DNA of 64,000 nt, taken from positions 784,501-848,500 of the forward strand of contig NZ_JARXVH010000002.1 in NCBI RefSeq assembly GCF_029892565.1, in the 5' to 3' direction. Positions 50,074-58,374 of the stretch are shown here, one piece after another; the stretch's first letter is position 1; each line of letters begins with the position of its first letter. The stretch comes from Streptomyces pseudovenezuelae (GTDB taxonomy: Bacteria; Actinomycetota; Actinomycetes; Streptomycetales; Streptomycetaceae). The notes under the pieces were generated by a model, which saw only the letters and a program-made list of their open reading frames with translations, was not told the origin of the DNA and did not search any database. Position numbers and translations under genes: made by a program.

Positions 50074-50115
50074 GTCGCCGCAGACGCCCGGACTCCGGAG
50101 CACGTCTGCGGCGAC
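50074..50115. terminator. Bidirectional intrinsic terminator
   Basis: GTCGCCGCAGACG (50074-50086) pairs exactly with CGTCTGCGGCGAC (50103-50115), and the loop contains a further inner hairpin, CCGGA-C-TCCGG. It lies between convergent genes ending at 50069 (+) and 50128 (-). Confidence 0.9.
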
Positions 50116-50127
50116 GGTCCGTCGGCT

Positions 50128-52824
50128 TCAGGACAGCGTCTCCGGTTCCAGATCGCCCAGGTAGGCCGCCCGGACCGCCGGATCGCGGCGCACCTCGTCC
50201 GGGGTGCCGGCGCAGATCCGGCGGCCGAAGTCGAGGACGACGACCTGGTCGCAGACGCTCATCACCATGTCGACGTCGTGCTCGACGAGCAGCACACCCA
50301 TGCCCCAGTCCTCGGCGAGCCGTCGCACCAGGTGGGCCAACTCTCGTGTCTCGTCGTCGGACAGCCCCGCCGCCGGTTCGTCCAGGAGCAGCACGGACGG
50401 CGAGGTCGCCACCGCGCGCGCGATCGCCAGCAGCCGTCGCTCGCCGTACGACAGGTCGCCCACCGGCCGGTCCAGACTGTCTTGCAGTCCGAACTCCCGT
50501 ACGGCGACGAGTACTTGGGCGGGCAGTGGGCGACTGCCGGGACGGATCAGGTCGGTGAGCCAGGCCCACGGCCCGGGCCGATCGCAGGCGGCGTAGAGGT
50601 TGTCCAGCACCGTCATGTCCTCGAACAGCTCAAGGGACTGGAAGGACCGGCTCAGTCCCGCCCCGGCGCGCCGGGGCACCGGGACCCGGGTCACGTCCCG
50701 CTCGCCGAGGCGGACGCTGCCGGACGCGGCTCGGGTGAAGCCGGTGACGGCGTCGATGGCGGAGGTCTTGCCGGCGCCGTTGGGGCCGATGAGACCAACG
50801 ACCTGGCCCGGTTCGACGTCCAGCGAGAGCCCGTCGACGGCGACGACACCGCCGTAGCGGACGGTCAGATCCCGCACGTGCAGGGGGAGCGGCGCGGCGC
50901 GTGGCACGTCCGGGAGGGGTGCCGAATTCTCCTCGGGCGCGGTCGTGTCGGGCTTCGGGGACAGCCTGCGCCGGAGGCCCGCTGCCTGCTTTCCGAGTTC
51001 CTTCCCGATGCCGTCCTGGTTGCCTACCAGGGTCAGCACCAGGATGATCCCGCCGATCAGCGGCATCCACTCGCTCAGCCCGGGCACCACCAGGTCCCCG
51101 AACCGGGCGCCGACCGTACCGGCGGCGAACGTGGCGCCGAACAGCGGGCCGACGAGGAAGCCGACACCGCCGATGACGGCGAGCCCGAGCGCGGTGACCG
51201 AGTCGAAACTCGCGAAGTCGGAGAACACCACCGACGTCGAGCGGAAGCCGGTCAGTACTCCGGCGAGCGCGGCGATGGCCGCGGACAGGCCGAAGGCGTA
51301 GAGCTTCGTCGCGCGGACGTCGATACCCAGGGCGGCGGCGGCCCGTTCATTGGCCCGTACGGCGATGAGCCGGCGGCCGGTGCGACTGCGCCTGACGTTG
51401 GCGACCACGATCGTGGCGGCGGCGAACAGGACCAGGACCACGGCGGCGTACCGCTGCGGATGGTCGACCCCGGAGATGCTGATGCCGAAGAGCGTCTGCT
51501 TGCCCACCGCGATGCCGTCGCTGCCGGGAGTCGTCGACAGGTCGGTGTTCTGGAAGACCATCGCCTCCAGGGTGGTGCCGAGCCCGAGCGTGATGATCGC
51601 GAGGTTGACCCCGCGGGTGCGCACGGCCGGCAGCGCGAACAGCAGGCCGATCGGTACGGTGCCCAACACGCCCGCCAGCAGCGCGAGTTCGAACGGCCAT
51701 CCCCAGTCCGCCGCGGCGTGCCCGGCGATGAAGGCGCCGGTCCCGGCGAGGGCGTACGCCGCGAGGGACACCTGTCCCGCGTAGCCGGTGACCACGATGA
51801 TCGACAGGATGATGAGAGAGAGCACGAGGGTGCTGGTGATCGCGTCGGCCCACAGCGGGGTGGACAGGCTCACCAGGACCAGCCCGATCACGACGGCCAG
51901 TGCGAGGGGGACAGGACGCACCCTGCCGGTGCCCAGCGCCGGGAGGCGGTCGAGGAACGTGCCGCGCAGCGGCAGCGCCCGGCCGCGTGCGACCAGCACC
52001 AGCGCGATGAAGAGGAACGGCACCGACGAGGCGAGGCCGGTGACGCCGGAGCCGAAACGCGTCAGTTCGGACTGCGCGACCCCGATGACCAGACCGCCCG
52101 CCAGGGTGACGGGGAACGACGAGAACCTGCCGACCAGGGCGGCGGCCAGCGCGCTCAGCAGCAGCGTGGTCAGCCCGGTCACCGACAGACCGATCACCGG
52201 CACGATCAGGATGGCCGTGAGCCCGGCGAGCGCGGAGCCCAGTGCCCAGTTGCCGGCGGCGATCAGGTCCGGGGACCAGCCGAGCGCGGCGGCGGCGCCC
52301 TCGTTCTCGGCGACCGCCGTGGTGCCCAGGCCGAACAGGGTGCGCCGGTACAGGAGATGGAGGACCGCGGTCACGGCGATCGCGATGCCTAGCAGCCAGA
52401 CGCGGTCCTCGGAGACCGTCGCGCCGGCGATCGTCAGCAGCCGGGTGGGCAGCTTGCCCGGCACCAGTTGCAGGCTGTCGCCGTAGCGCTTCACGGCGAT
52501 CGCGGTGAGCACGATGAACACTGCGAGGGTGCCGACCAGCCGGGCCAGGGTGGACGCCCTGCGCAGCGGACGGATCACCAACAGGTGGGTGAGCACGCCC
52601 AGTGCCGCCGAGGTGAGCACGCCGCACACGGTGGCGGGCCAGTACGGCACACCGTGGTTGACGGCGAGCTCCCACTGGACGTAGGCGCCGGCCATCCCGA
52701 TCGCGCCATGCGCGAAGTTCAGGACGCCGGAGCCCCGGTAGACCAGCACGATGCCGTGCGCGGTGAGCGCGTAGAGGGCGCCGAGCCCCAGGCCGAGCAG
52801 TGCGAATCGAAGGATGTCATCCAT
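50128..52824 (-). CDS. Branched-chain-amino-acid-type ABC transporter, LivH-LivM-LivG fusion
   Basis: This single protein of 898 residues holds three normally separate parts. Residues about 1-290 are the LivH-like permease (FALLGLGLGALYALTAHGIVLVYRGSGVLNFAHGA). Residues about 300-610 are the LivM-like permease (YAGQVSLAAYALAGTGAFIAGHAA). Residues about 650-898 are the LivG-like ATPase, with Walker A GPNGAGKTS near 675, signature LSYGERRLLAIARA and Walker B LLLDEPAAGLS. ATG 52824 has GGGAGG upstream. It should import a carboxylate, aromatic or steroid-like acid rather than an amino acid, judging by context. The binding protein and second ATPase are divergently encoded at 53012-54996. Confidence 0.93.
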   Translation of the reverse strand: MDDILRFALLGLGLGALYALTAHGIVLVYRGSGVLNFAHGAIGMAGAYVQWELAVNHGVPYWPATVCGVLTSAALGVLTHLLVIRPLRRASTLARLVGTLAVFIVLTAIAVKRYGDSLQLVPGKLPTRLLTIAGATVSEDRVWLLGIAIAVTAVLHLLYRRTLFGLGTTAVAENEGAAAALGWSPDLIAAGNWALGSALAGLTAILIVPVIGLSVTGLTTLLLSALAAALVGRFSSFPVTLAGGLVIGVAQSELTRFGSGVTGLASSVPFLFIALVLVARGRALPLRGTFLDRLPALGTGRVRPVPLALAVVIGLVLVSLSTPLWADAITSTLVLSLIILSIIVVTGYAGQVSLAAYALAGTGAFIAGHAAADWGWPFELALLAGVLGTVPIGLLFALPAVRTRGVNLAIITLGLGTTLEAMVFQNTDLSTTPGSDGIAVGKQTLFGISISGVDHPQRYAAVVLVLFAAATIVVANVRRSRTGRRLIAVRANERAAAALGIDVRATKLYAFGLSAAIAALAGVLTGFRSTSVVFSDFASFDSVTALGLAVIGGVGFLVGPLFGATFAAGTVGARFGDLVVPGLSEWMPLIGGIILVLTLVGNQDGIGKELGKQAAGLRRRLSPKPDTTAPEENSAPLPDVPRAAPLPLHVRDLTVRYGGVVAVDGLSLDVEPGQVVGLIGPNGAGKTSAIDAVTGFTRAASGSVRLGERDVTRVPVPRRAGAGLSRSFQSLELFEDMTVLDNLYAACDRPGPWAWLTDLIRPGSRPLPAQVLVAVREFGLQDSLDRPVGDLSYGERRLLAIARAVATSPSVLLLDEPAAGLSDDETRELAHLVRRLAEDWGMGVLLVEHDVDMVMSVCDQVVVLDFGRRICAGTPDEVRRDPAVRAAYLGDLEPETLS

Positions 52825-52895
52825 CCGAGGAACCTCCCAGGGCCTACCTCTTCGGTCTCCAGGAGTAGCGAACGGTGGGCGGCTCGGCAAGACAG

Positions 52896-52935
52896 ACAGC
52901 GTATTTATTTAAATAATTGTGCCGAGAGTACTTCA
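52896..52935. promoter_or_regulatory. Divergent AT-rich promoter/operator with TATTTAAATA palindrome
   Basis: The gap between the divergent ABC genes holds GTATTTATTTAAATAATTGT (52901-52920), with a perfect 10-base palindrome TATTTAAATA at 52906-52915. It is the most AT-rich spot in the region and ties both transporter operons to one control point. Confidence 0.55.
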
Positions 52936-53011
52936 CTAACCAATGGATGACCTCCATGCTGTCGGCATCTCGACGTCGCCCATTTCGGGCGCGAGCCCCG
53001 CGGGAGGGACC

Positions 53012-54250
53012 ATGAACGACCCACGCCCACGCAGAACTGCCGCAGCGAGCGCCCTCGCGGTGACCGGAGCCCTGCTCGCCGCAGGATGCGGGGGAGGAGC
53101 GTCGGCCGACAGCTCGGCCGAGACCTCGTCGCTGAAGGGCACCCCGGTCAAGGTGATGGTCTGGGCGCCGGAGAACACCCAGGGCAGCGCCCAGCCCGGG
53201 ATCCGGCTCACCGCCCAGGCATACCAGAAGTGGATCAACGCCAACGGCGGGATCAAGGGCGGCCCGCTGAAAGTGACCTTCTGCAACGAGAAGAGCGACC
53301 CCGACGAGGCCGAGAAGTGCGCCCAGGAGGCCGTCGCCGACAAGGTGTCCGCGGTCGTCGGCTCCTACAGCCTCGCCGGTGACCGCTACATGCCCGTCCT
53401 GCAGAAGGCCGGCATCCCCTACATCGGCGGGACCGGCGTCTCCGCGGCGGAGTTCTCCAACCCGCTGTCCTTCCCGGTCAACGGCGGCACCCCGGTGGTC
53501 TTCGCCGCCCACGGCCGCCAACTGGTGCAGCAGGGCTGCAAGAAGATCACCGGCGTACGGTACGACGTGGCCGCCGCGGCCGTCGTCTCGCAGTTCCTCA
53601 CCCTGGGTGTGACCTCCGCCGGAGGAGCGGCGCCCAAGGACCTCAAGGTGCCGCTCACCGCCACCGACCTCGCTCCGCAGGTCGCCGCGACCAAGGGCAG
53701 CGACTGCGTGAGCGTCATCCTGGGCACCGCCTCGGACCTGTTCGTCAAGTCGTACGTGCAGTCCGGAGACAAGACCAAGCTCGCCAGCGTCGTCGGCAAC
53801 CTCACCCCGCAACTGGCCGCGAGCACCGGCGGAAGCGGCAGCCCGCTGGAGGGTGCCGCGATCACCGGCTACTACCCGCCGACCTCCGACGCCGTGTGGA
53901 AGGACTTCGTCGCGGCGGCCAAGGGTCAGGACATCGACACCACCAACGGTGCCAACGCCACGACCTGGGTGGCCTTCAAGGTCTTCACCGAGGCCGCCAA
54001 ACAGCTGCCGACGATCTCGGCCAAGGCGTTGGTGCAAGAGCTGAACACCACCTCCGGCATCGACACCGGAGGCCTGACCCCGCCGCTGAACTGGAAGGCG
54101 CCGACGGCCCTGCCGATGAAGGGGCTGGGCCGCATCCACAACACGACCGCCACCGAACTGACCATCCGCGACGGGAAGATCGAGTGGGCGAAGTCCGGGT
54201 CGAGCTTCGTCGACGTCCGGAAGGTGCTGACGGCCGCATCGGCCGGCTGA
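53012..54250 (+). CDS. ABC transporter substrate-binding lipoprotein (LivK-like)
   Basis: This extracellular binding protein has 412 residues. The signal peptide ends in a lipobox LLAAGC with lipidated Cys26. The mature part has the periplasmic-binding-protein type I fold (GIRLTAQAYQKWINANGGIKGGPLKVTFCNEK, then VVGSYSLAGDRYMPVLQKAGIPYIGGTG). ATG 53012 has GGGAGG upstream; the frame starts earlier at 52943 without a ribosome site. It delivers the substrate to the fused permease/ATPase protein encoded divergently. Confidence 0.93.
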   Translation: MNDPRPRRTAAASALAVTGALLAAGCGGGASADSSAETSSLKGTPVKVMVWAPENTQGSAQPGIRLTAQAYQKWINANGGIKGGPLKVTFCNEKSDPDEAEKCAQEAVADKVSAVVGSYSLAGDRYMPVLQKAGIPYIGGTGVSAAEFSNPLSFPVNGGTPVVFAAHGRQLVQQGCKKITGVRYDVAAAAVVSQFLTLGVTSAGGAAPKDLKVPLTATDLAPQVAATKGSDCVSVILGTASDLFVKSYVQSGDKTKLASVVGNLTPQLAASTGGSGSPLEGAAITGYYPPTSDAVWKDFVAAAKGQDIDTTNGANATTWVAFKVFTEAAKQLPTISAKALVQELNTTSGIDTGGLTPPLNWKAPTALPMKGLGRIHNTTATELTIRDGKIEWAKSGSSFVDVRKVLTAASAG

Positions 54251-54291
54251 GTCCGCTGCGGCCCGGCCGACTCCGGTTGAGGAGAGACCCC

Positions 54292-54996
<705 letters not shown>

Positions 54997-55014
54997 CTGA
55001 TGGAGGTGGTTGCC

Positions 55015-56358
55015 GTGCCCAGCGCACGTGAGCAGATCCGGGCCCTGGTCCGGTCCGGTAGGACGTTCGACCAACCCGCCCGAGAGACAAGGGAGTTGCA
55101 GCTCGAAGCGGCGCGGGAGGCCTTCGCTGCCCACCGCGAGCGCATCCCGCTGCTGCGCACCCGGGCGGACGAGAGCGGCGTACACGGGATCGAGAGTCCC
55201 GACGACCTCGTGCCCCTGCTGTTCTCCCACACCAGCTACAAGTCGTACCCCCTCTCCTTCATCACCGGCGGCCGATGGGACCGGCTCCTGCGCTGGTACA
55301 CGACGGTGTCGGTGGTCGAGCCGGGAGACGTCGACGTCGAGGGCGTGAACGACATCGACGAGTGGGCCGACCGTGTCACCGCAGCGGGCCACCGCCCGTA
55401 CATCACGAGCGGGACCTCGGGGAAGGTCTCCTTCCTCAACTGCGACACGAGCGACCTGGGCTTCCTGCACGACATCCTGGAGAACCTCACCTGCTGGCCC
55501 GACCCGCTGCCGACCGAGCCGACCCGCCGCGGCTACCTCCTCGCGCCGGCGAGCGGTCCGATGCGCTCCATCGACGGCTACCGCTGGCACGCGGACGTTT
55601 TCGTACGGCCCGGAGAGACACAGTTGCTCACGGATGAGCCGATCCGGGTCTCCGAGCTGATGAGCAGCGCCCTGCTGCGCCGCCGGATGGCGGAGGGCAC
55701 CGCGACCCCACAGGAGATCAGCTCCTTCGAGAGCGCGTCCGGAGCCCGCGAGGAGGAACTGGGCGCGGCCGTCGCGCAGATCGTCGACGACATCGCCGCA
55801 CACCGGACCGAGCCGTTGCTGATCGCCGGGATGAACAATCAGCAGTTCACCTTGATCCAAGCCCTTCGGGCCCGGGGTGTACCTGACGGGAGCCTCCACC
55901 CGGACACGCTGGTCCTCAGTGGCGGCGGTAACAAGGGCGGGGCCCTGCCCGACGACTACCAGCAGCAGTTCGCCGCCTTCTACGACGGTGTGCGGCGGGT
56001 GCGCAGCTACGGCATGACGGAACTCCAGGGCTCCTGCCTCGCCTGCGAGCAGGGCAACTACCACGTGCCGCCGTGGGTGATCCCGCTGGTCCTGGACGAG
56101 CCGGGCGAGAAGCTGCTGAACACCGAACACGGCGTGGTGGAGGGGCGGTTCGCCTTCCTGGACGTCTCGCTGGAGGGCCGGTGGGGCGGGCTGATCAGCG
56201 GAGACCGGGTCTTCGTCGACTTCTCGCCCTGCGACTGCGGCCGGGCGGGACCGACCGTCCTGCCGGACATCAGGCGCTACGGCGACCTCGGAGGCGAGGA
56301 CAAGATCACCTGCGCCGCGACACTCGACTCCTACGTGCGAGGGATGATCCACGGTTGA
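55015..56358 (+). CDS. LuxE-like acyl-protein synthetase
   Basis: This adenylate-forming protein of 447 residues is related to LuxE and PaaK. It contains an activation loop YITSGTSGKVSF at about 129-140, GMNNQQFTLIQALRARGV, LSGGGNKGG, and RSYGMTELQGSCLACEQGNYHVPPWV near the C-terminus. LuxE activates a fatty acid with ATP and passes the acyl group to LuxC. GTG 55015 has GGAGGTGG 5 bases upstream, better than ATG 55000. A LuxC-like acyl reductase lies 615 bases downstream, beyond a TnpB relic. No luciferase luxA or luxB gene is present, so the role is acid reduction or activation, not light. Confidence 0.87.
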   Translation: MPSAREQIRALVRSGRTFDQPARETRELQLEAAREAFAAHRERIPLLRTRADESGVHGIESPDDLVPLLFSHTSYKSYPLSFITGGRWDRLLRWYTTVSVVEPGDVDVEGVNDIDEWADRVTAAGHRPYITSGTSGKVSFLNCDTSDLGFLHDILENLTCWPDPLPTEPTRRGYLLAPASGPMRSIDGYRWHADVFVRPGETQLLTDEPIRVSELMSSALLRRRMAEGTATPQEISSFESASGAREEELGAAVAQIVDDIAAHRTEPLLIAGMNNQQFTLIQALRARGVPDGSLHPDTLVLSGGGNKGGALPDDYQQQFAAFYDGVRRVRSYGMTELQGSCLACEQGNYHVPPWVIPLVLDEPGEKLLNTEHGVVEGRFAFLDVSLEGRWGGLISGDRVFVDFSPCDCGRAGPTVLPDIRRYGDLGGEDKITCAATLDSYVRGMIHG

Positions 56359-56359
56359 C

Positions 56360-56893
56360 TTCCTCTCCCTCGTGGTCGAGGGGGAGTCCTACGGCTCGCG
56401 CCGTGGGGTTTTTCTGCTTCGTCGCCGACTGCCCGCCCGGAGAACTCCGTTGAGGTCTTACACCGGCTCCACAGACAGACGCCGCCAGCCCGGCGGCCAG
56501 CTGGGCGCCCTCGGGCAACGGTCTCGACCAGACGATGTCCAACGGCTCGGCCATCTTCGCCAACGTCAACCGGCCGTCCCGGAAACGAAAACCGCTGCGG
56601 GTGTATTCGGCGGACTTCTGGGACTCCTTCCGCGACTTGAAACGCGGGTCCTTGGCCCGCTTGGCGAAGAATTGGGTGAACGCCGTCTGCAAATGCCGCA
56701 GTGTCTGCTGAAACGGAACCGACGACACCTCGCCCAGGAAGGCGAGTTCCTCGGTCTTCTTCCATCCGGTCAGCATGGTCGAAGTCTGGTTGTAGGTGAC
56801 CCGTTCCTGCCACGCCCCGCTGCGGGCGGCGAGCGCCAGGTTGTAGACCTTCCGCACACACCCGAACGTGCGCGACAACTCCGCCGCCTGCGC
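56360..56893 (-). pseudogene. IS200/IS605-family TnpB (OrfB) relic, internally deleted
   Basis: Read leftwards, about 56893 to 56360 encodes the N-terminal part of TnpB (AQAAELSRTFGCVRKVYNLAL, YNQTSTMLTGWKKTEELAFL, RFKSRKESQKSAEYTRSGF, LAKMAEPLDIVWSRPLPEGA). It then jumps to the C-terminal tail (VCGAGVRPQRSSPGGQSATKQKN). The RuvC nuclease core and most of the zinc finger are missing, the first 20-30 residues are also gone, and a stop precedes the coding remnant. No TnpA is nearby. A dead insertion remnant between the luxE- and luxC-like genes. Confidence 0.8.
56365..56413. terminator. Two hairpins after the luxE-like gene (possible terminator and TnpB element end)
   Basis: CCCTCG-TGGT-CGAGGG at 56367-56382 and ACGGC-TCGC-GCCGT at 56391-56404, the latter followed by GGGGTTTTT, form two perfect hairpins. 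The second with its T-run can act as an intrinsic terminator for the rightward operon. Both also sit where the right end of the TnpB element is expected, at the 3' end of its coding remnant. Confidence 0.55.
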
Positions 56894-56973
56894 ATGGAGT
56901 CACATCCACCACCTCTGGGTTTCCCGATCCCACGAGTGACCGAATCCAACCCACCTACAACGTAAGGACACCG

Positions 56974-58374
56974 ATGAGCACTACGACGTTGCATGGCGCG
57001 CCTGCTGCGGAGACGGAGGTCGTGCACGTGGTGCGCGGCGAGGTCGACCACGGCTCGCCGATCGACCACGGCAGGGCCGGTTCGGCCTTCACCGCACCGG
57101 CACTCGACCTGGACCGCCTCGTATGGCCCCGCACCGAACCCGGCCCCGCCTTCCACGTGCCCGTCGCGGAGATCGTCGATCTGCTCGTGGAGACCGGCGA
57201 GGCCCTCAAGGCGGACCGCGAAGGCCTCCTCGCCGAGGCCCTCGACCGTATGGCCCGGGTCAGCCCATTGCCCGCAGAAGTCCTCGAGCGCGCCTACGCC
57301 CTGCTGTGGCGCAGCTTCCAACGGCCGGGCCTGTACGCCCAGATCGACCACGAACTCGGCGGAGCCGATGCCCTCGACGGTTGGCGCGAGGTGCGGCTGC
57401 CCGAGAACCGGACTGCGGCCACCCGCGCGTTCCCGCCGCGTCTCGTCCACATCATCGCGGGCAACGCACCCGGTGTCGCTGCGATGTCCGTCGTACGCGG
57501 CGCCCTCACCAAGGGTGTCAACCTGCTGAAGCTGCCCTCGAACGACCTGTTCACCGCGACCGCGATCCTGCGCACGATGGCGGCGGTGGCCCCCGGCCAC
57601 CCAGTGGTGCGCTCGTTCTCCGCGGTGTACTGGCGCGGCGGTGACGAGGCGGTGGAGAGCGTGCTCTTCCGCCCGCAGTTCTTCGACAAGCTGGTCGCCT
57701 GGGGCGGCGAGGCCACGATCCGTGGGGCGCTGCGGTACGTCGGTCCGGGATTCGAGCTCGTCTCATTCGACCCCAAGACCTCCATCTCGCTGATCGGCCG
57801 AGAAGCCTTCGAATCCCCCGAGTCCCTTGCCCGAGCTGCCGACGCGGGCGCCGCCGACGCCACCTTCTTCAACCAACAGGCCTGTGTGGCCAGTCGCTTC
57901 CAGTTCGTCGAGGGATCCTGGGAGGACGCCGACCGCTACGCCGCCCTGCTCTGTGAACGACTGGGCGTGGCAAGGGAGTTCAGTTCGGCCGCCGGCCCGC
58001 GGGTCACCGCGGCACTGCGGGAGGAGATCGACGTCCTGCGGTCCCTGACGCCTGAATACCGGGTGTGGGGCGGTTACGACGGCCGGGGCCTGGTCATCCG
58101 CTCTCCAGAACCGGTGGACTTCCACCCCGACGGAAAGATCGTCGACGTCGTCCCCGTGGCCGAGTTGACGGAAGCGGTCGCGCACGCCGGAGTCGCCACG
58201 CAGACGGTCGGTGTATATCCGGACACCCGCAAGGCGGACCTGCGCGATGCCCTCGCCTGCGCCGGCGTGCAGCGCGTGGTGTCCCTCGGCAAGGCGGGCG
58301 GGATGCCACCGGGCCTGTCCCACGACGGCTTCTATCCGCTGCAACGGCTGATGCGCTGGGTGAACGACGAGTGA
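56974..58374 (+). CDS. LuxC-like acyl-CoA reductase
   Basis: This protein of 466 residues belongs to the LuxC family, which reduces an acyl-enzyme thioester to the aldehyde with NADPH. RLVHIIAGNAPGVAAMSVVRGALTKGVNLLKLPSND (about 156-191) is the cofactor-binding hallmark, and FNQQACVASRF contains the catalytic Cys304. The C-terminal region with GGYDGRGLVIRSPEPVDF fits the family. ATG 56974 has TAAGGA upstream. It probably works with the LuxE-like protein at 55015, but the TnpB relic and hairpins between them may have split the transcript. Confidence 0.9.
   Translation: MSTTTLHGAPAAETEVVHVVRGEVDHGSPIDHGRAGSAFTAPALDLDRLVWPRTEPGPAFHVPVAEIVDLLVETGEALKADREGLLAEALDRMARVSPLPAEVLERAYALLWRSFQRPGLYAQIDHELGGADALDGWREVRLPENRTAATRAFPPRLVHIIAGNAPGVAAMSVVRGALTKGVNLLKLPSNDLFTATAILRTMAAVAPGHPVVRSFSAVYWRGGDEAVESVLFRPQFFDKLVAWGGEATIRGALRYVGPGFELVSFDPKTSISLIGREAFESPESLARAADAGAADATFFNQQACVASRFQFVEGSWEDADRYAALLCERLGVAREFSSAAGPRVTAALREEIDVLRSLTPEYRVWGGYDGRGLVIRSPEPVDFHPDGKIVDVVPVAELTEAVAHAGVATQTVGVYPDTRKADLRDALACAGVQRVVSLGKAGGMPPGLSHDGFYPLQRLMRWVNDE

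Noticed and set aside
50278..52392. Long rightward frame of 704 codons opposite the transporter fusion
   Set aside because: It is the antisense shadow of a clear ABC transporter gene. Its product is rich in Gly, Arg, Asp and Gln with no domain.
55015..58374. Bioluminescence operon
   Set aside because: LuxE- and LuxC-like genes are present, but no luxA/luxB luciferase pair or luxD is found. The LLM protein at 21115 is of the F420 type and lies far away.
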